DNA of 64,000 nt from Kitasatospora atroaurantiaca (GTDB lineage: Bacteria > Actinomycetota > Actinomycetes > Streptomycetales > Streptomycetaceae): assembly GCF_007828955.1 (NCBI RefSeq), contig NZ_VIVR01000001.1:7807667-7871666 (forward strand), in the 5' to 3' direction. Positions 35,627 to 43,490 of this stretch are shown here, one piece after another. A program made the position numbers and the translations under genes. Positions within the stretch are counted from its first letter, which is position 1. Every line of letters begins with the position of its first letter. The notes beneath the pieces are model-generated. The model searched no databases, had not been told where the DNA came from, and was given only the letters and a program-made list of their open reading frames with translations.

Positions 35627-36271
35627 TCAGGGAGTCCGCCGCAGAGGGACAACGTCGGTGCGGTGATGGGGCATGGTCGGCCGGGCGGCCTCCGGGGTGG
35701 CCAGCAGCGCGACGATCGTGATCGGCTGCTGGCAGTGCGGGCAGTTCCGGGTCGCGGTCGGCTCCAGCGGGTCCCGGGCCGGTGCCTGCTGCCGCGTGCT
35801 CGCGCGGCCCGGTGGCGACGGAGGTGGAGGCAACTCGATCCGGGCCGGTAGTGCGGGCGGTGCCGTCTGGGCGAGGCGGCGGTCCCGTTCCTCGTTGAGG
35901 GCCTGGTCACGGGCGCGTTCGGCCTCCTGGCGGCAGAGCATCGAGCAGTAGACGGTGCGGACGGTCTTCGCGGCCTGGAAGGGGTTGTCGCAGACCGGGC
36001 AGAGGCGGGCCTCCTGCTGTTCCTTGCTGCGACGGAACGCGACCAGGCACTCGGCCGAGCAGAACTTCCTCTTCCGGCTCACGTCGGTGGTGAACTCCTT
36101 GTCGCACTGCGGGCAGACCCGTTGCTTGGGCAGGTGCGCGCATCCCTTCTCGCGGCAGGCCGGCGAGCAGTATTTGCGGCGGCTGGTCACCGAGTCGACC
36201 GCGAAGCCGGCGCCGCACTCGGGGCAGGTCCGGTCCAACTCGCCTGCGGGGATAGTGGGTTCAAGAGACAC
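35627..36271 (-). CDS. multi-zinc-finger protein, third cistron of an IS21-like operon
   Basis: 214 aa. Successive Cys clusters: RTCPECGAGFA with KYCSPACREKG, RVCPQCDKEFT with KFCSAECLVAF, RLCPVCDNPFQ with VYCSMLCRQEA, and a final NCPHCQQPI, so about four treble-clef or ribbon units, then a Pro-rich tail. GTG 36271 overlaps the IstB stop by 11 nt, which implies translational coupling. It is probably a DNA-binding accessory of the element, by context only. Confidence 0.72.
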   Translation of the reverse strand: MSLEPTIPAGELDRTCPECGAGFAVDSVTSRRKYCSPACREKGCAHLPKQRVCPQCDKEFTTDVSRKRKFCSAECLVAFRRSKEQQEARLCPVCDNPFQAAKTVRTVYCSMLCRQEAERARDQALNEERDRRLAQTAPPALPARIELPPPPSPPGRASTRQQAPARDPLEPTATRNCPHCQQPITIVALLATPEAARPTMPHHRTDVVPLRRTP

Positions 36272-37070
36272 GGGCGTTCACTCCCTGGCGAAGCGTCTCG
36301 GCGTGGGACTGGTGGTGGCGGAGCCGGTAGGACGGGCCGTCGATGCCGACGACGGTGGCCCGGTGCAGGAGGCGGTCCAGCATCGCCGCGGCGACCGTCG
36401 CGTCCCCGAACGCCGAGGCCCAGTCGGCGATGCCGACGTTGGTGCTCAAGATCGTCGAGGACTTCAGATACCTCTGGTTGATCACCTGGAACAGTGCCGA
36501 GGCACCGTCCTCGGGCAACGGCAGATAGCCCAGCTCGTCCACGATCAAAAGCCTGGGACCTGCGAAGAAATTCATGCACGACTTCCAGCGGCCCTCAAGT
36601 GCGGCCTTGTGGCACTTGGCCGCGAGCTCGGCCGCGGTGGTGAAGTAGACCCGGTGGCCGGCGTCGACCGCGGCCCGGCCGAGCGCGACCGACAGCATCG
36701 TCTTGCCGACGCCGGGCGGGCCGACGAACAGTGCGTTTGACGCGTCGTCCAGGAACCGCAGGGTGGCCAGGTCGCGGATCAGCTTCTCGTCGACGCCGGG
36801 CTGGGCGGAGAAGTCGAAGTCCGACAATGTCCAGGGCTCGGGCAGGCAGGCGAACCGCTCCCGCGCGGCCAGGCGGCGGGCCTCGGTGGCCTCGACTTCG
36901 ATCTCCAGCAGCCGCTCCAGTGCGGCCGTCATCGACAGGTTCTCGCCGCGGGCCTGGTCCAGCACCCGCGGCAGGGCCTCGAACGCGTCGTTGAGCTTCA
37001 GGTAGGAAAGGTGGGCCCGCAGCTGCGCATAGCGGCGTGCTTCACTCATCTGGGCTGGTGACGTGCTCAC
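36261..37070 (-). CDS. istB: IstB-like ATPase (IS21 family helper)
   Basis: 269 aa from GTG 37070, overlapping the upstream stop as GTGA. AAA+ ATPase with Walker A GPPGVGKT, Walker B RLLIVDELGYLP, sensor ILSTNVGIADW and the IstB C-terminus MLDRLLHRATVVGIDGPSYR. It assists the IstA transposase in target selection. Upstream only a short IstA-like tail is left; downstream is the zinc-finger gene. Confidence 0.9.
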   Translation of the reverse strand: MSTSPAQMSEARRYAQLRAHLSYLKLNDAFEALPRVLDQARGENLSMTAALERLLEIEVEATEARRLAARERFACLPEPWTLSDFDFSAQPGVDEKLIRDLATLRFLDDASNALFVGPPGVGKTMLSVALGRAAVDAGHRVYFTTAAELAAKCHKAALEGRWKSCMNFFAGPRLLIVDELGYLPLPEDGASALFQVINQRYLKSSTILSTNVGIADWASAFGDATVAAAMLDRLLHRATVVGIDGPSYRLRHHQSHAETLRQGVNARVS

Positions 37071-37300
37071 TTGCCGGGTTCCTCCTCGGGTGTGGGTGCG
37101 GTCCGCAGCCGGTCGGCCACGGCAGCATAGGTGTCGAGGTTGATCACGACCCGCTCGGCCGTGCTGCCCCGGGTGACCGCTTGTGCACGCAGTCGCTCGG
37201 CCTCCGCGAGTGCTGCGGGCGACAGCGGGCGGCGGGTCTTGGTCTTGCACGGTGCCCGGTCGCTGACCTGGGCGAGGACTGCCCGCTCCACCGTGAACAC
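37067..37300 (-). pseudogene. C-terminal fragment upstream of istB (probable IstA)
   Basis: 77 residues: VERAVLAQVSDRAPCKTKTR, RPLSPAALAEAERLRAQAVT, LDTYAAVADRLRTAPTPEEE and PGK, with TGA overlapping the istB GTG. Position and coupling suggest the end of IstA, but the catalytic core is missing and identity rests on context. Confidence 0.45.
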
Positions 37301-37461
37301 CCAGCCCCTCCGACGAGGCCCAACCCTTGCTCACGCAGACTTGCCGCCCACCACCCTGCTCATCCCGACACGCCGACCCACACCACCCGAAGGGTGGGGA
37401 ACCAACACCAGCACGTTTAGCCCACTCACCAGCAGCACCTGAGGAATTTCAAGCAGCGTCA

Positions 37462-37620
37462 TCAGCGGCCCATCCGTGCCACGGCCCGGGCCATGTCGTG
37501 CCGGTCCAGTGGGACGCCCGGACGGTCGAGCAGCAGGTGGTGCTCGGTGCGGTTGGCGGTGTGGGTGTCGAGGAGCTCGGCGACCATGGTCGGCAGCGGC
37601 AGGATTCGCTCCTTGACCGT
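37462..37620 (-). pseudogene. integrase-like fragment
   Basis: Frame with high third-position GC: LTVKERILPLPTMVAELLDT, HTANRTEHHLLLDRPGVPLD, RHDMARAVARMGR and TGA. It resembles a strand-helix piece of a tyrosine recombinase-type catalytic domain (KERILPL) but has no active-site residues. An overlapping ATG begins a 43-residue frame with no family. Confidence 0.3.
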
Positions 37621-37991
37621 CAGCGGTACCAGGACCGGATTGCCTCGGCGACGTCGCGTACGTCTGCCTGTCCGTTCCGGATGCGGCCGGCCAGCTCAAC
37701 GGCCTGCTTCGGTTCCGCAGTGACGATCACCCCGGAGGCGCTCAGGTAGGAGGCCGCGACAACGGCGGCGAAGTGCTCGTTGCCAAACTCCAGCGCCGGC
37801 ACCCGAACCAGCTGATGCATGAGAGCGGCCGCACGCTGGTTGACGCCTCCGTACACCGGCACGTCCATGACCTCATCGACATGCCGGGCAACGGCTGCTG
37901 CCAGCGAGCCAAAATCGGTGATGTCAGGATCCCGGGGCAGGAACTGGTGGGCGATGTCCAGTAGCCATGCCCGGTCGACGCGCAGGATCAT
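37620..37991 (-). CDS. Doc-like (Fic/DOC) toxin with altered Fic motif
   Basis: 123 aa, start overlapping the antitoxin stop by 4 nt. Doc-like layout: DRAWLLDIAHQFLPRDPDIT, VYGGVNQRAAALMHQLVRVP and ALEFGNEHFAAVVAASYLSA, then a helical end (DVRDVAEAIRSWYR). Doc kinases use HxFx(D/N)GNKR; here the segment is VPALEFGNEHFA, so the catalytic His and the final Lys-Arg are absent. Length and operon match phage P1 Doc, but the enzyme may be inactive or use a variant chemistry. Confidence 0.62.
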   Translation of the reverse strand: MILRVDRAWLLDIAHQFLPRDPDITDFGSLAAAVARHVDEVMDVPVYGGVNQRAAALMHQLVRVPALEFGNEHFAAVVAASYLSASGVIVTAEPKQAVELAGRIRNGQADVRDVAEAIRSWYR

Positions 37992-38227
37992 GCCGCGTTC
38001 GCCGGCTTGCTGTTGCTCTGCGGATACGGACCGAACTCAGCCTCGAATGCAGGACCCCAGGCCTGGGAGAAGTGGGCGGCTGCGGTGAGGAACCGCGCGC
38101 GGCGCTCATCGGCTTCCTCGGCGAGGACCTTGCGCGCGTAGTCCGGAAGGGTCATGCCAGCGGCCTCGGCGCGCTGCTCTAGCGCTTCGTGGGCCTCGTC
38201 ATCGAGTCGGACGTTCAGCTGCTTCAT
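37988..38227 (-). CDS. ribbon-helix-helix antitoxin
   Basis: 79 aa from ATG 38227. MKQLNVRLDDEAHEALEQRA is a beta-strand/helix start of an Arc/MetJ-type RHH, followed by GMTLPDYARKVLAEEADERR; the C-terminal Pro/Asn-rich tail (GPYPQSNSKPANAA) is suited to wrap a toxin. ATGA overlap with the toxin. A perfect inverted repeat 10 bp upstream is the probable autoregulatory operator. No purine-rich ribosome site is seen. Confidence 0.75.
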   Translation of the reverse strand: MKQLNVRLDDEAHEALEQRAEAAGMTLPDYARKVLAEEADERRARFLTAAAHFSQAWGPAFEAEFGPYPQSNSKPANAA

Positions 38228-38236
38228 GGAGGCAGC

Positions 38237-38260
38237 GTAGCGGTACGTACAGACCGCTAC
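38237..38260. promoter_or_regulatory. antitoxin operator
   Basis: gtagcggt (38237-38244) and accgctac (38253-38260) are perfect complements around an 8-bp spacer acgtacag, 10 bp upstream of the antitoxin start. RHH antitoxins bind such repeats. From here to about 38690 no gene was recognised. Confidence 0.7.
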
Positions 38261-38696
38261 AAGGCCCGGTCGTGTCGCCATCACTCGTCATGCGCTCGCT
38301 TCGCCAGCCAGTGTGGGACCGACCTGTTCGAGCATGCGTGGTCCGGCAAGGAGATCGGGCAGGCCCACTACGCCCGATCCCGGGAGCTGTAGCCAGCAGC
38401 AACCCGAGACCAAGTTTTAGGGTGCACACTCCAACTCTGCCGCACGCCAACGAGGCTGCCCTCGACGCGCCGGTACAGCCGGTCCACTGAGGCTCAGCTG
38501 TTGGTCTGGTGGCGTGCGGCGTACCGGGCAGCCGACCCGAGACGGACCGGCCCTCTGGGGCCAGACGTGTGCGGGCGCCTTTGCTGGCCGACACCGCAAC
38601 GACGACTCCTTCGAGACCAGGGACCGGGTGGCCGAGCTCGGCCACCCCGAACCTACCCGAGCCTGGCGGCGTCGTCCCAGGCCTCGGCGTCGCGGC

Positions 38697-39036
38697 GTGC
38701 CCATCCTCCCCGTCGACGTCCAGCACTCCGCCGCCACCTACCGCACCGAGCAACTGCCCGACGGCCGCCTCGGACTCCGTGTCTCACTCGCCGACGTCCA
38801 CGGCATCACCACCGAGATCGCCGAACGCACCGCCGCCGAGGCCCCCTACAGCGACATCCCCGACTTCTGGACGCGCGCCCGCCCCACCCACCCGATCGCC
38901 GAACGCCTCGCCCGCATCGGCGCCCTCGACACCCTCGCCCCCGACACCCACCCCCCGCGAGCTGCTCCTGCAGATCGACGAGCTCCACCGCCAGCACCGC
39001 ACCACGGCGATCCCCACTGGCCCGACGGGGGAGTAG
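38697..39036 (+). pseudogene. DnaE2 (error-prone DNA polymerase III alpha) fragment
   Basis: Frame GVPILPVDVQHSAATYRTEQ, LPDGRLGLRVSLADVHGITT, APYSDIPDFWTRARPTHPIA and ERLARIGALDTLA matches the helix-hairpin-helix region after the DnaE2 palm/fingers. A shift near 38955 leads to RELLLQIDELHRQHRTTAIP and TAG at 39034-39036. Polymerase and OB domains are missing. Y-family polymerase pieces at 40059 and 40484 suggest one former mutagenic repair cassette. Confidence 0.75.
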
Positions 39037-39120
39037 CCGACCGCAGGACGCCGGGCTCCGCTCGGGCCGCACGCGCAGCTCCGGCGGAAAGGCGGTCCAG
39101 GACGGCTCCGCGGGCGGATT

Positions 39121-39858
39121 TCAGTGCGGCGCCGGTTGCGGGTTCAGCGCATTGTTGACGGTGCAGCCGCCCTCTCCGGGCATCCGCTGCATCCGGGGCG
39201 GTGCCCAGACGTCGTTGACGCCGGGGCTCACGCGGGCAAGAAGGCAGTCCTGCGGGTCGAAGCCGTTGCCCTCTACCGCCAGGAGAACGCCGACCCGTCC
39301 GCCGTCCGCCTTCACCTCGGCATGGATCGCCGGGTGCAGGTCCAGGGCGGCGAGCGTACGGCGTACCTCGGCCTCGTCCACCCGGCCGCCCTCCGGTACC
39401 CATGGAAGCTTTGCGCGCAGCTCCTCGTACGGCAGCCGGGGCGGTTCGGGTGGTGGGGCGAAGGCCAGCGGAGGGCTGTCCGGGCAGTCCACGTCGCGGG
39501 GATTTTCGCGCCACTCCGACTTCGGCGACACCCGGACCGCGAAACAGCGCCGCACGGTGACCTCCTTGGGGTCGAGCCCCCCGCTGGTCGCCGAACCGGA
39601 CGTGCGGACGACCACGTCGATGCCGTCCCCGTCGTGTGTCGAGGTACCCGTCAGCCGCAGTACCTCCACCCCGTTGATGCCAGTAGCGGCGCGGCCGACC
39701 TCCTCCGCCGTGCGCGGGCGCTGGCCGTAGAGCTGCTGGCCCGCCTTCCTGGCCACCTCCCGTGCGGCGTCCGTCGCCTCGTCCTCGGAGGACGGCACCA
39801 CCCCACAGCCGGCGGTGAACAGCAGCAGCGAGGCGAGCAGGAGCAGTCGGCGTGTCAT
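39121..39858 (-). CDS. secreted lipoprotein, unknown function
   Basis: 245 aa. MTRRLLLLASLLLFTAGCGV gives a type II signal peptide with lipobox TAGC (Cys 18). A helical segment follows (EATDAAREVARKAGQQLYGQ), then a beta-rich domain with Cys pairs (RRCFAVRV, DVDCPDS, QDCLLARV, GGCTVNN). Pro-rich stretch PPLAFAPPPEPPRLP near the middle. Complete and apparently intact. No domain assigned. Confidence 0.75.
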   Translation of the reverse strand: MTRRLLLLASLLLFTAGCGVVPSSEDEATDAAREVARKAGQQLYGQRPRTAEEVGRAATGINGVEVLRLTGTSTHDGDGIDVVVRTSGSATSGGLDPKEVTVRRCFAVRVSPKSEWRENPRDVDCPDSPPLAFAPPPEPPRLPYEELRAKLPWVPEGGRVDEAEVRRTLAALDLHPAIHAEVKADGGRVGVLLAVEGNGFDPQDCLLARVSPGVNDVWAPPRMQRMPGEGGCTVNNALNPQPAPH

Positions 39859-40058
39859 GCGTCCAGCCTTCCGGCACCGCGCCCAGCGGGCATCGGCCCG
39901 CGTACTCAGGGCGGCATGGGTACATGGGTGCTCGTACTCAGACGGTGCGGCGACGGTTCCGCCGGCTGAGCCCAGCGGGCGGCTGCGGAGCCAGGTAGGT
40001 CATCCCCGCGTCACCGCTGAGACACATTCCCGTGTCAGGAGAACCCCGGGAGCGCAGG

Positions 40059-40310
40059 ATGACCGGCCGCACGATCCTCCACCTGCGTCTGAACCGGCCG
40101 CCGCTGGCGCTGTACGGGGAGCTCTTCGGCGTGCTCGCAGACATCACCCCCGTCGTACAGGCCCTGCCCCCGGAGGCCGCGGTCCTCGATGTCACCGGTG
40201 CCCTCGCCTACTTCCAGCGCGACGCCGCCGGCATCGCCGACCTGCTCGCCACCCGCCTGCTCGCCCGCTACGGCCTGACCGCCGCGATCGGCGCCGGGCC
40301 CACACGAAGC
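40059..40310 (+). pseudogene. Y-family DNA polymerase N-terminal fragment 1
   Basis: ATG 40059 begins MTGRTILHLRLNRPPLALYG, then DITPVVQALPPEAAVLDVTG with the palm Asp, and LATRLLARYGLTAAIGAGPT, where similarity stops near 40305. It is the first ~80 residues of a DinB/ImuB-like protein; the remaining frame to 40487 is not recognised. Confidence 0.65.
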
Positions 40311-40483
40311 CAGTGGGTTCGTCGATTCCCGCAGCAGATTGAGCAGAGACCCGATGGCCAGTTGCATCCGGAAGTGGGGTTCAAGCGTCGGGTTCGCGGC
40401 AGGGGGTGCTCCCGGCCTCGGAGGTCAGCACCGGGTCGGTCGCATGGCCGATCCGTGGACGCTGGAGTCGGGGGGTGGCCGTG

Positions 40484-41125
40484 GTGACGGGGTGGCGTGG
40501 GCAGCAGGTGCTTCATGTCCGCTGCTGCGGCTTCCCCGGCCCGGACGAGTACGGGTGCTTCCTCGGTGCACTGGTGGGATCTCGCCGGTGGTGCAGGCCC
40601 TGCCGCCGGGAGCGGCCCTGGTGGATTTGCGGGGAGCACAGGGCTACTTCAACCGGTCGCCTGAGGAGTTGGCGGAGCTGCTGCGTCTGCGGGTGGTCGC
40701 GCTCCTGGGCCGGGACGTGCGGATCGGCGTGGCGGGCACGCGGGCGGCCGCGGCGATGGCCTCGGCCCGGGTGCCCGGCTCCGGCGGCGTGCTGCTGGTG
40801 GAGCCCGGCCATGAGCGGTGGTTCATGGAACCGCTCCCGGTAGGGGCGCTGGATGGGATCGGCCCGAAGCATGCGGCCACGTTGGAACGGTTCGGGCTAA
40901 CCACCGTCGGGCAGCTGGCGGCGACTCCGTCGGCGACGGTCGAGCGGATCCTGGGGCGGAAAGCGGGCCGGGTGGCGACGGAGCGCGCCTGCGGGCTGGA
41001 CATGCGCCGGGTGGTGCCGGCGGACCTTCCGGCGAGCGCGTCGGTGCGCCACCGCTTCGACCGGGACGAGCTCGACGGCCCGGTGGTGCGGGCCGCCCTG
41101 CTCCAGTTGCCGGTCGAACTAGGTG
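40484..41125 (+). pseudogene. Y-family DNA polymerase fragment 2
   Basis: GTG about 40484 starts VTGWRGQQVLHVRC; a shift near 40575 leads to ISPVVQALPPGAALVDLRGA, RIGVAGTRAAAAMASARVPG, LDGIGPKHAATLERFGLTTV (helix-hairpin-helix) and ATVERILGRKAGRVATERAC. Coding ends at LLQLPVELG near 41120, where the little-finger domain should follow. It parallels fragment 1 in its ALPPxAAxxDxxG segment, so two Y-family genes stood in tandem. Confidence 0.72.
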
Positions 41126-41136
41126 GACGTCAAACG

Positions 41137-41997
41137 TCAAGCTTGACGCACGACTGTTCGTGCGAGAGTTGCTTGGCCCCCAACTCGGACTGGGTGTTCC
41201 AGGTGGGTGTTGTCGATTGTTGCCGTGATGGTGGATGGGTTGCCGAGGAGATCGCCCATGTCGACGGTGAGGCGGTCCGTGCCGAATCGGGCCATGTGCG
41301 CGGCCAGGCAGGCTGTGCTGTTGGCGTTGGCGATGTCCTCGGGGACGCCGATCGACGGGGCGAACATCCGAGCGGCTGCCCGGCCGTGCCGGTCCGGGAT
41401 CGAGTAGGCGTAGCAGCCCAACAGGCCGTAGCGGTCGCAGGCGGCACGTAGCAGGGCGAAGTCTGGGGAGAGGTCGGCCAACGCGGCGCGCGATCGGACT
41501 GGCAGGAGAAGCCTCGGCCGCCCGTTCGAGGCCACGCAGGCGTTGCCGACGACGGCTTCGTCAGCCAGGCCGAGGCCGGCTGTGACCGCCCTTAGCTCGG
41601 GTGCCTGGACGACGCGCAGGTTCACCGGGCCCGGGTCGAACGACGCTGTCACGCTGTCGCGGTTTCGGATGGCCCGGCCTTCGAAGCTGCGGCTCGTCGT
41701 ACACAGCACGGCGTGGTGGTCGCTGCCGCCTTCGCGTATCGCGAGCAGCGCCAGGGCCGCGACGGTGCCGTGGCCGCAGGCAGGCAGTTCGCCTTCGGCG
41801 GTGAAGAACCGGAGCGAGTACGAGGGACGGCCGCGCTCAACTCCGGTGGCGCGGATGAAGACGGCGTGCGAAGTGCCCAGTTCCCCGGGAATGCGGCATC
41901 GCTCCTCGTCGGTGAACGACGCTTCGTCGAGAACAGCGGTCGGGCTGCCGCCCCGGCCCTGCCGCTGACACGCGTCGATGACCACTACCTCGGGCAT
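41137..41997 (-). CDS. PhzF family epimerase/isomerase-like protein
   Basis: 286 aa, start overlapping the nadC stop by 13 nt. PhzF signatures: VVIDACQRQGRGGSPTAVLD at the N-terminus, LRFFTAEGELPACGHGTVAA (canonical CGH-T/A motif) and GVPEDIANANSTACLAAHMA in the second half. The catalytic Glu of PhzF (SETAF) is replaced: the sequence is LGTSHAVFI with His in its place. This may be a different chemistry or a non-enzymatic member. It is cotranscribed with nadC. Confidence 0.85.
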   Translation of the reverse strand: MPEVVVIDACQRQGRGGSPTAVLDEASFTDEERCRIPGELGTSHAVFIRATGVERGRPSYSLRFFTAEGELPACGHGTVAALALLAIREGGSDHHAVLCTTSRSFEGRAIRNRDSVTASFDPGPVNLRVVQAPELRAVTAGLGLADEAVVGNACVASNGRPRLLLPVRSRAALADLSPDFALLRAACDRYGLLGCYAYSIPDRHGRAAARMFAPSIGVPEDIANANSTACLAAHMARFGTDRLTVDMGDLLGNPSTITATIDNTHLEHPVRVGGQATLARTVVRQA

Positions 41998-42872
41998 GGC
42001 ACCGGGTCGGTCGTCAGCAGCATCGTCAGGTCCAGCGCGGGCGCGCTGTGCGTCAACGCGCCGACCGAGATGAGGTCGACTCCCGTCTCGGCGATGGCGC
42101 GGACGCTGTCCAGACGGACGGTGCCCGAGGCCTCCAGCAGGATCCGGGAGGCCTCGGCACGCTCGGCCCGGAATTTCACGACCATTTCGATGTCGGCCAC
42201 CGGCATGTTGTCGAGCATGATCCAGCGGGCCCCGGCATCGAGGGCCTCAACGGCCTGCGCCACGGTCTGCACCTCGACATCGGTCTCCACCTTCTGCCCG
42301 GTGCGCGCCATCCCGCGCCGGACCGCGTCGATCGCGGTGGTCACGCCGCCTGCCGCGGCGATGTGGTTCTCCTTGAGCAGCACCATCGCCGCGAGGTTGA
42401 GCCGGTGGTTGCGGCCGCCGCCGACGGTCACCGCGTACTTGTCCAGGGCGCGCAGGCCCGGCGCCGTCTTGCGGGTGTCCAGGATGCGCGCCTGGGTCCC
42501 GGCCACGGCCTGGACGTAGCGGTCGGTGAGCGTCGCGATGCCGCACATGCGCTGCAGGAAGTTCAGCGCCGTACGCTCCCCGGTGATCAGGCTGCGCGCC
42601 GAGCCGGACAGGCGCACCAGGACATCGTCGCCGGTCAGCCGGGCGCCGTCGGGGACGAGCGCTTCCACTGTGACCTCGGGGTCGACCTGGGCGAAGACCT
42701 CGGCGACCACGGGGAGACCGCCGGCGATGCCGCATTGCCGGGCGCGGATCTCGGCCACGGCCGCCAGGCCTTCGGGAACGCTCCACGCGGTGGTGATGTC
42801 CTGGCCCGACTCGTCCTCGGCCAGGGCAGCGGCGACGGCGGTTCGCGCCGCCTGTGAGGGGAACTCTGTCAT
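41985..42872 (-). CDS. nadC: nicotinate-nucleotide pyrophosphorylase (carboxylating)
   Basis: 295 aa. Quinolinate phosphoribosyltransferase: it converts quinolinate and PRPP to nicotinate mononucleotide, CO2 and pyrophosphate. Signatures: EDESGQDITTAW, ERTALNFLQRMCGIATLTDR, LDTRKTAPGLRALDKYAV, GGGRNHRLNLAAMVLLKENH, VETDVEVQTVAQAVEALDAG and LEASGTVRLDSVRAIAETGV. All expected active-site segments are present and length is normal. nadA and nadB are not nearby; pairing with a PhzF-like gene suggests a dedicated pathway rather than housekeeping NAD synthesis, by inference. Confidence 0.93.
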   Translation of the reverse strand: MTEFPSQAARTAVAAALAEDESGQDITTAWSVPEGLAAVAEIRARQCGIAGGLPVVAEVFAQVDPEVTVEALVPDGARLTGDDVLVRLSGSARSLITGERTALNFLQRMCGIATLTDRYVQAVAGTQARILDTRKTAPGLRALDKYAVTVGGGRNHRLNLAAMVLLKENHIAAAGGVTTAIDAVRRGMARTGQKVETDVEVQTVAQAVEALDAGARWIMLDNMPVADIEMVVKFRAERAEASRILLEASGTVRLDSVRAIAETGVDLISVGALTHSAPALDLTMLLTTDPVPCPR

Positions 42873-42938
42873 GGTCCGTGGTCTCCAGTCCTGTGGTTAC
42901 GGGCCGAACATCTGAGGTGTCCCGCGCGCGGACCGCTG

Positions 42939-43143
42939 TCAGAACCGGTTGCGCCGGCCGTAGCCGGCACCCTCGGCGGCAGTGGGCGGGGCGTCGGCAA
43001 GCTCGGCAGCCCACCGCTGCGACCACTCGGTGACCCGAACTCAGGGCCTCGCGGGTGTCGTGGCCGAGCGGGGTGAGGGTGTAGCTGCCGTTGCACAGCA
43101 CCTCGGCGAGTCGAGCCTCTTGGAGCTCTGTGAGCCCTCAGTG
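42939..43143 (-). pseudogene. HxlR-type regulator C-terminal remnant
   Basis: Frame GLTELQEARLAEVLCNGSYT then LTPLGHDTREAL, and after a shift RVTEWSQRWAAELADAPPTA to TGA at 42939. SYTLTPLGHxTREALxxVTEW is the ending of HxlR winged-helix regulators. The DNA-binding start is missing. It lies between nadC and the DUF1330 gene. Confidence 0.62.
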
Positions 43144-43163
43144 AGGATCCGACTGGACCTCGG

Positions 43164-43457
43164 TCAGTCGATGCCTTCGACGATGCGGAAGTCGCGCTCG
43201 ACGCCGTCGGAGAGGGCGACCAGCGCCTCCTGGTAGGCCGCACTCTCGCGCGCCGCGACGGCCTGCTCGAAGCTGTCGAACTCGATCAGGACAGTGCGCT
43301 CGGCAAGTCCGGCGTCATGCGCCACGACCCGACCGCCACGGGCGAAGGTCCGGCCGCCCCCGGCCTTGACGGCCGGACCGGCCAGCTTGTTGTAAGCAGC
43401 CAGCTTCTCAGGGTCTGAAATGGTGCGGTAGACGCTGACCCAGTAGCCCTTGGGCAT
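43164..43457 (-). CDS. DUF1330 domain protein
   Basis: 97 aa. MPKGYWVSVYRTISDPEKLA, GGRTFARGGRVVAH, ERTVLIEFDSFEQAVAARES and AYQEALVALSDGVERDFRIV match DUF1330, a ferredoxin-like dimeric fold related to ABM monooxygenase-like proteins. Start is 33 nt below the MFS stop, so it belongs to the marR-MFS operon. Substrate unknown. Confidence 0.9.
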   Translation of the reverse strand: MPKGYWVSVYRTISDPEKLAAYNKLAGPAVKAGGGRTFARGGRVVAHDAGLAERTVLIEFDSFEQAVAARESAAYQEALVALSDGVERDFRIVEGID

Positions 43458-43490
43458 GGAACCTCCAGTGTTGGGATGAGTGCATCTGAC

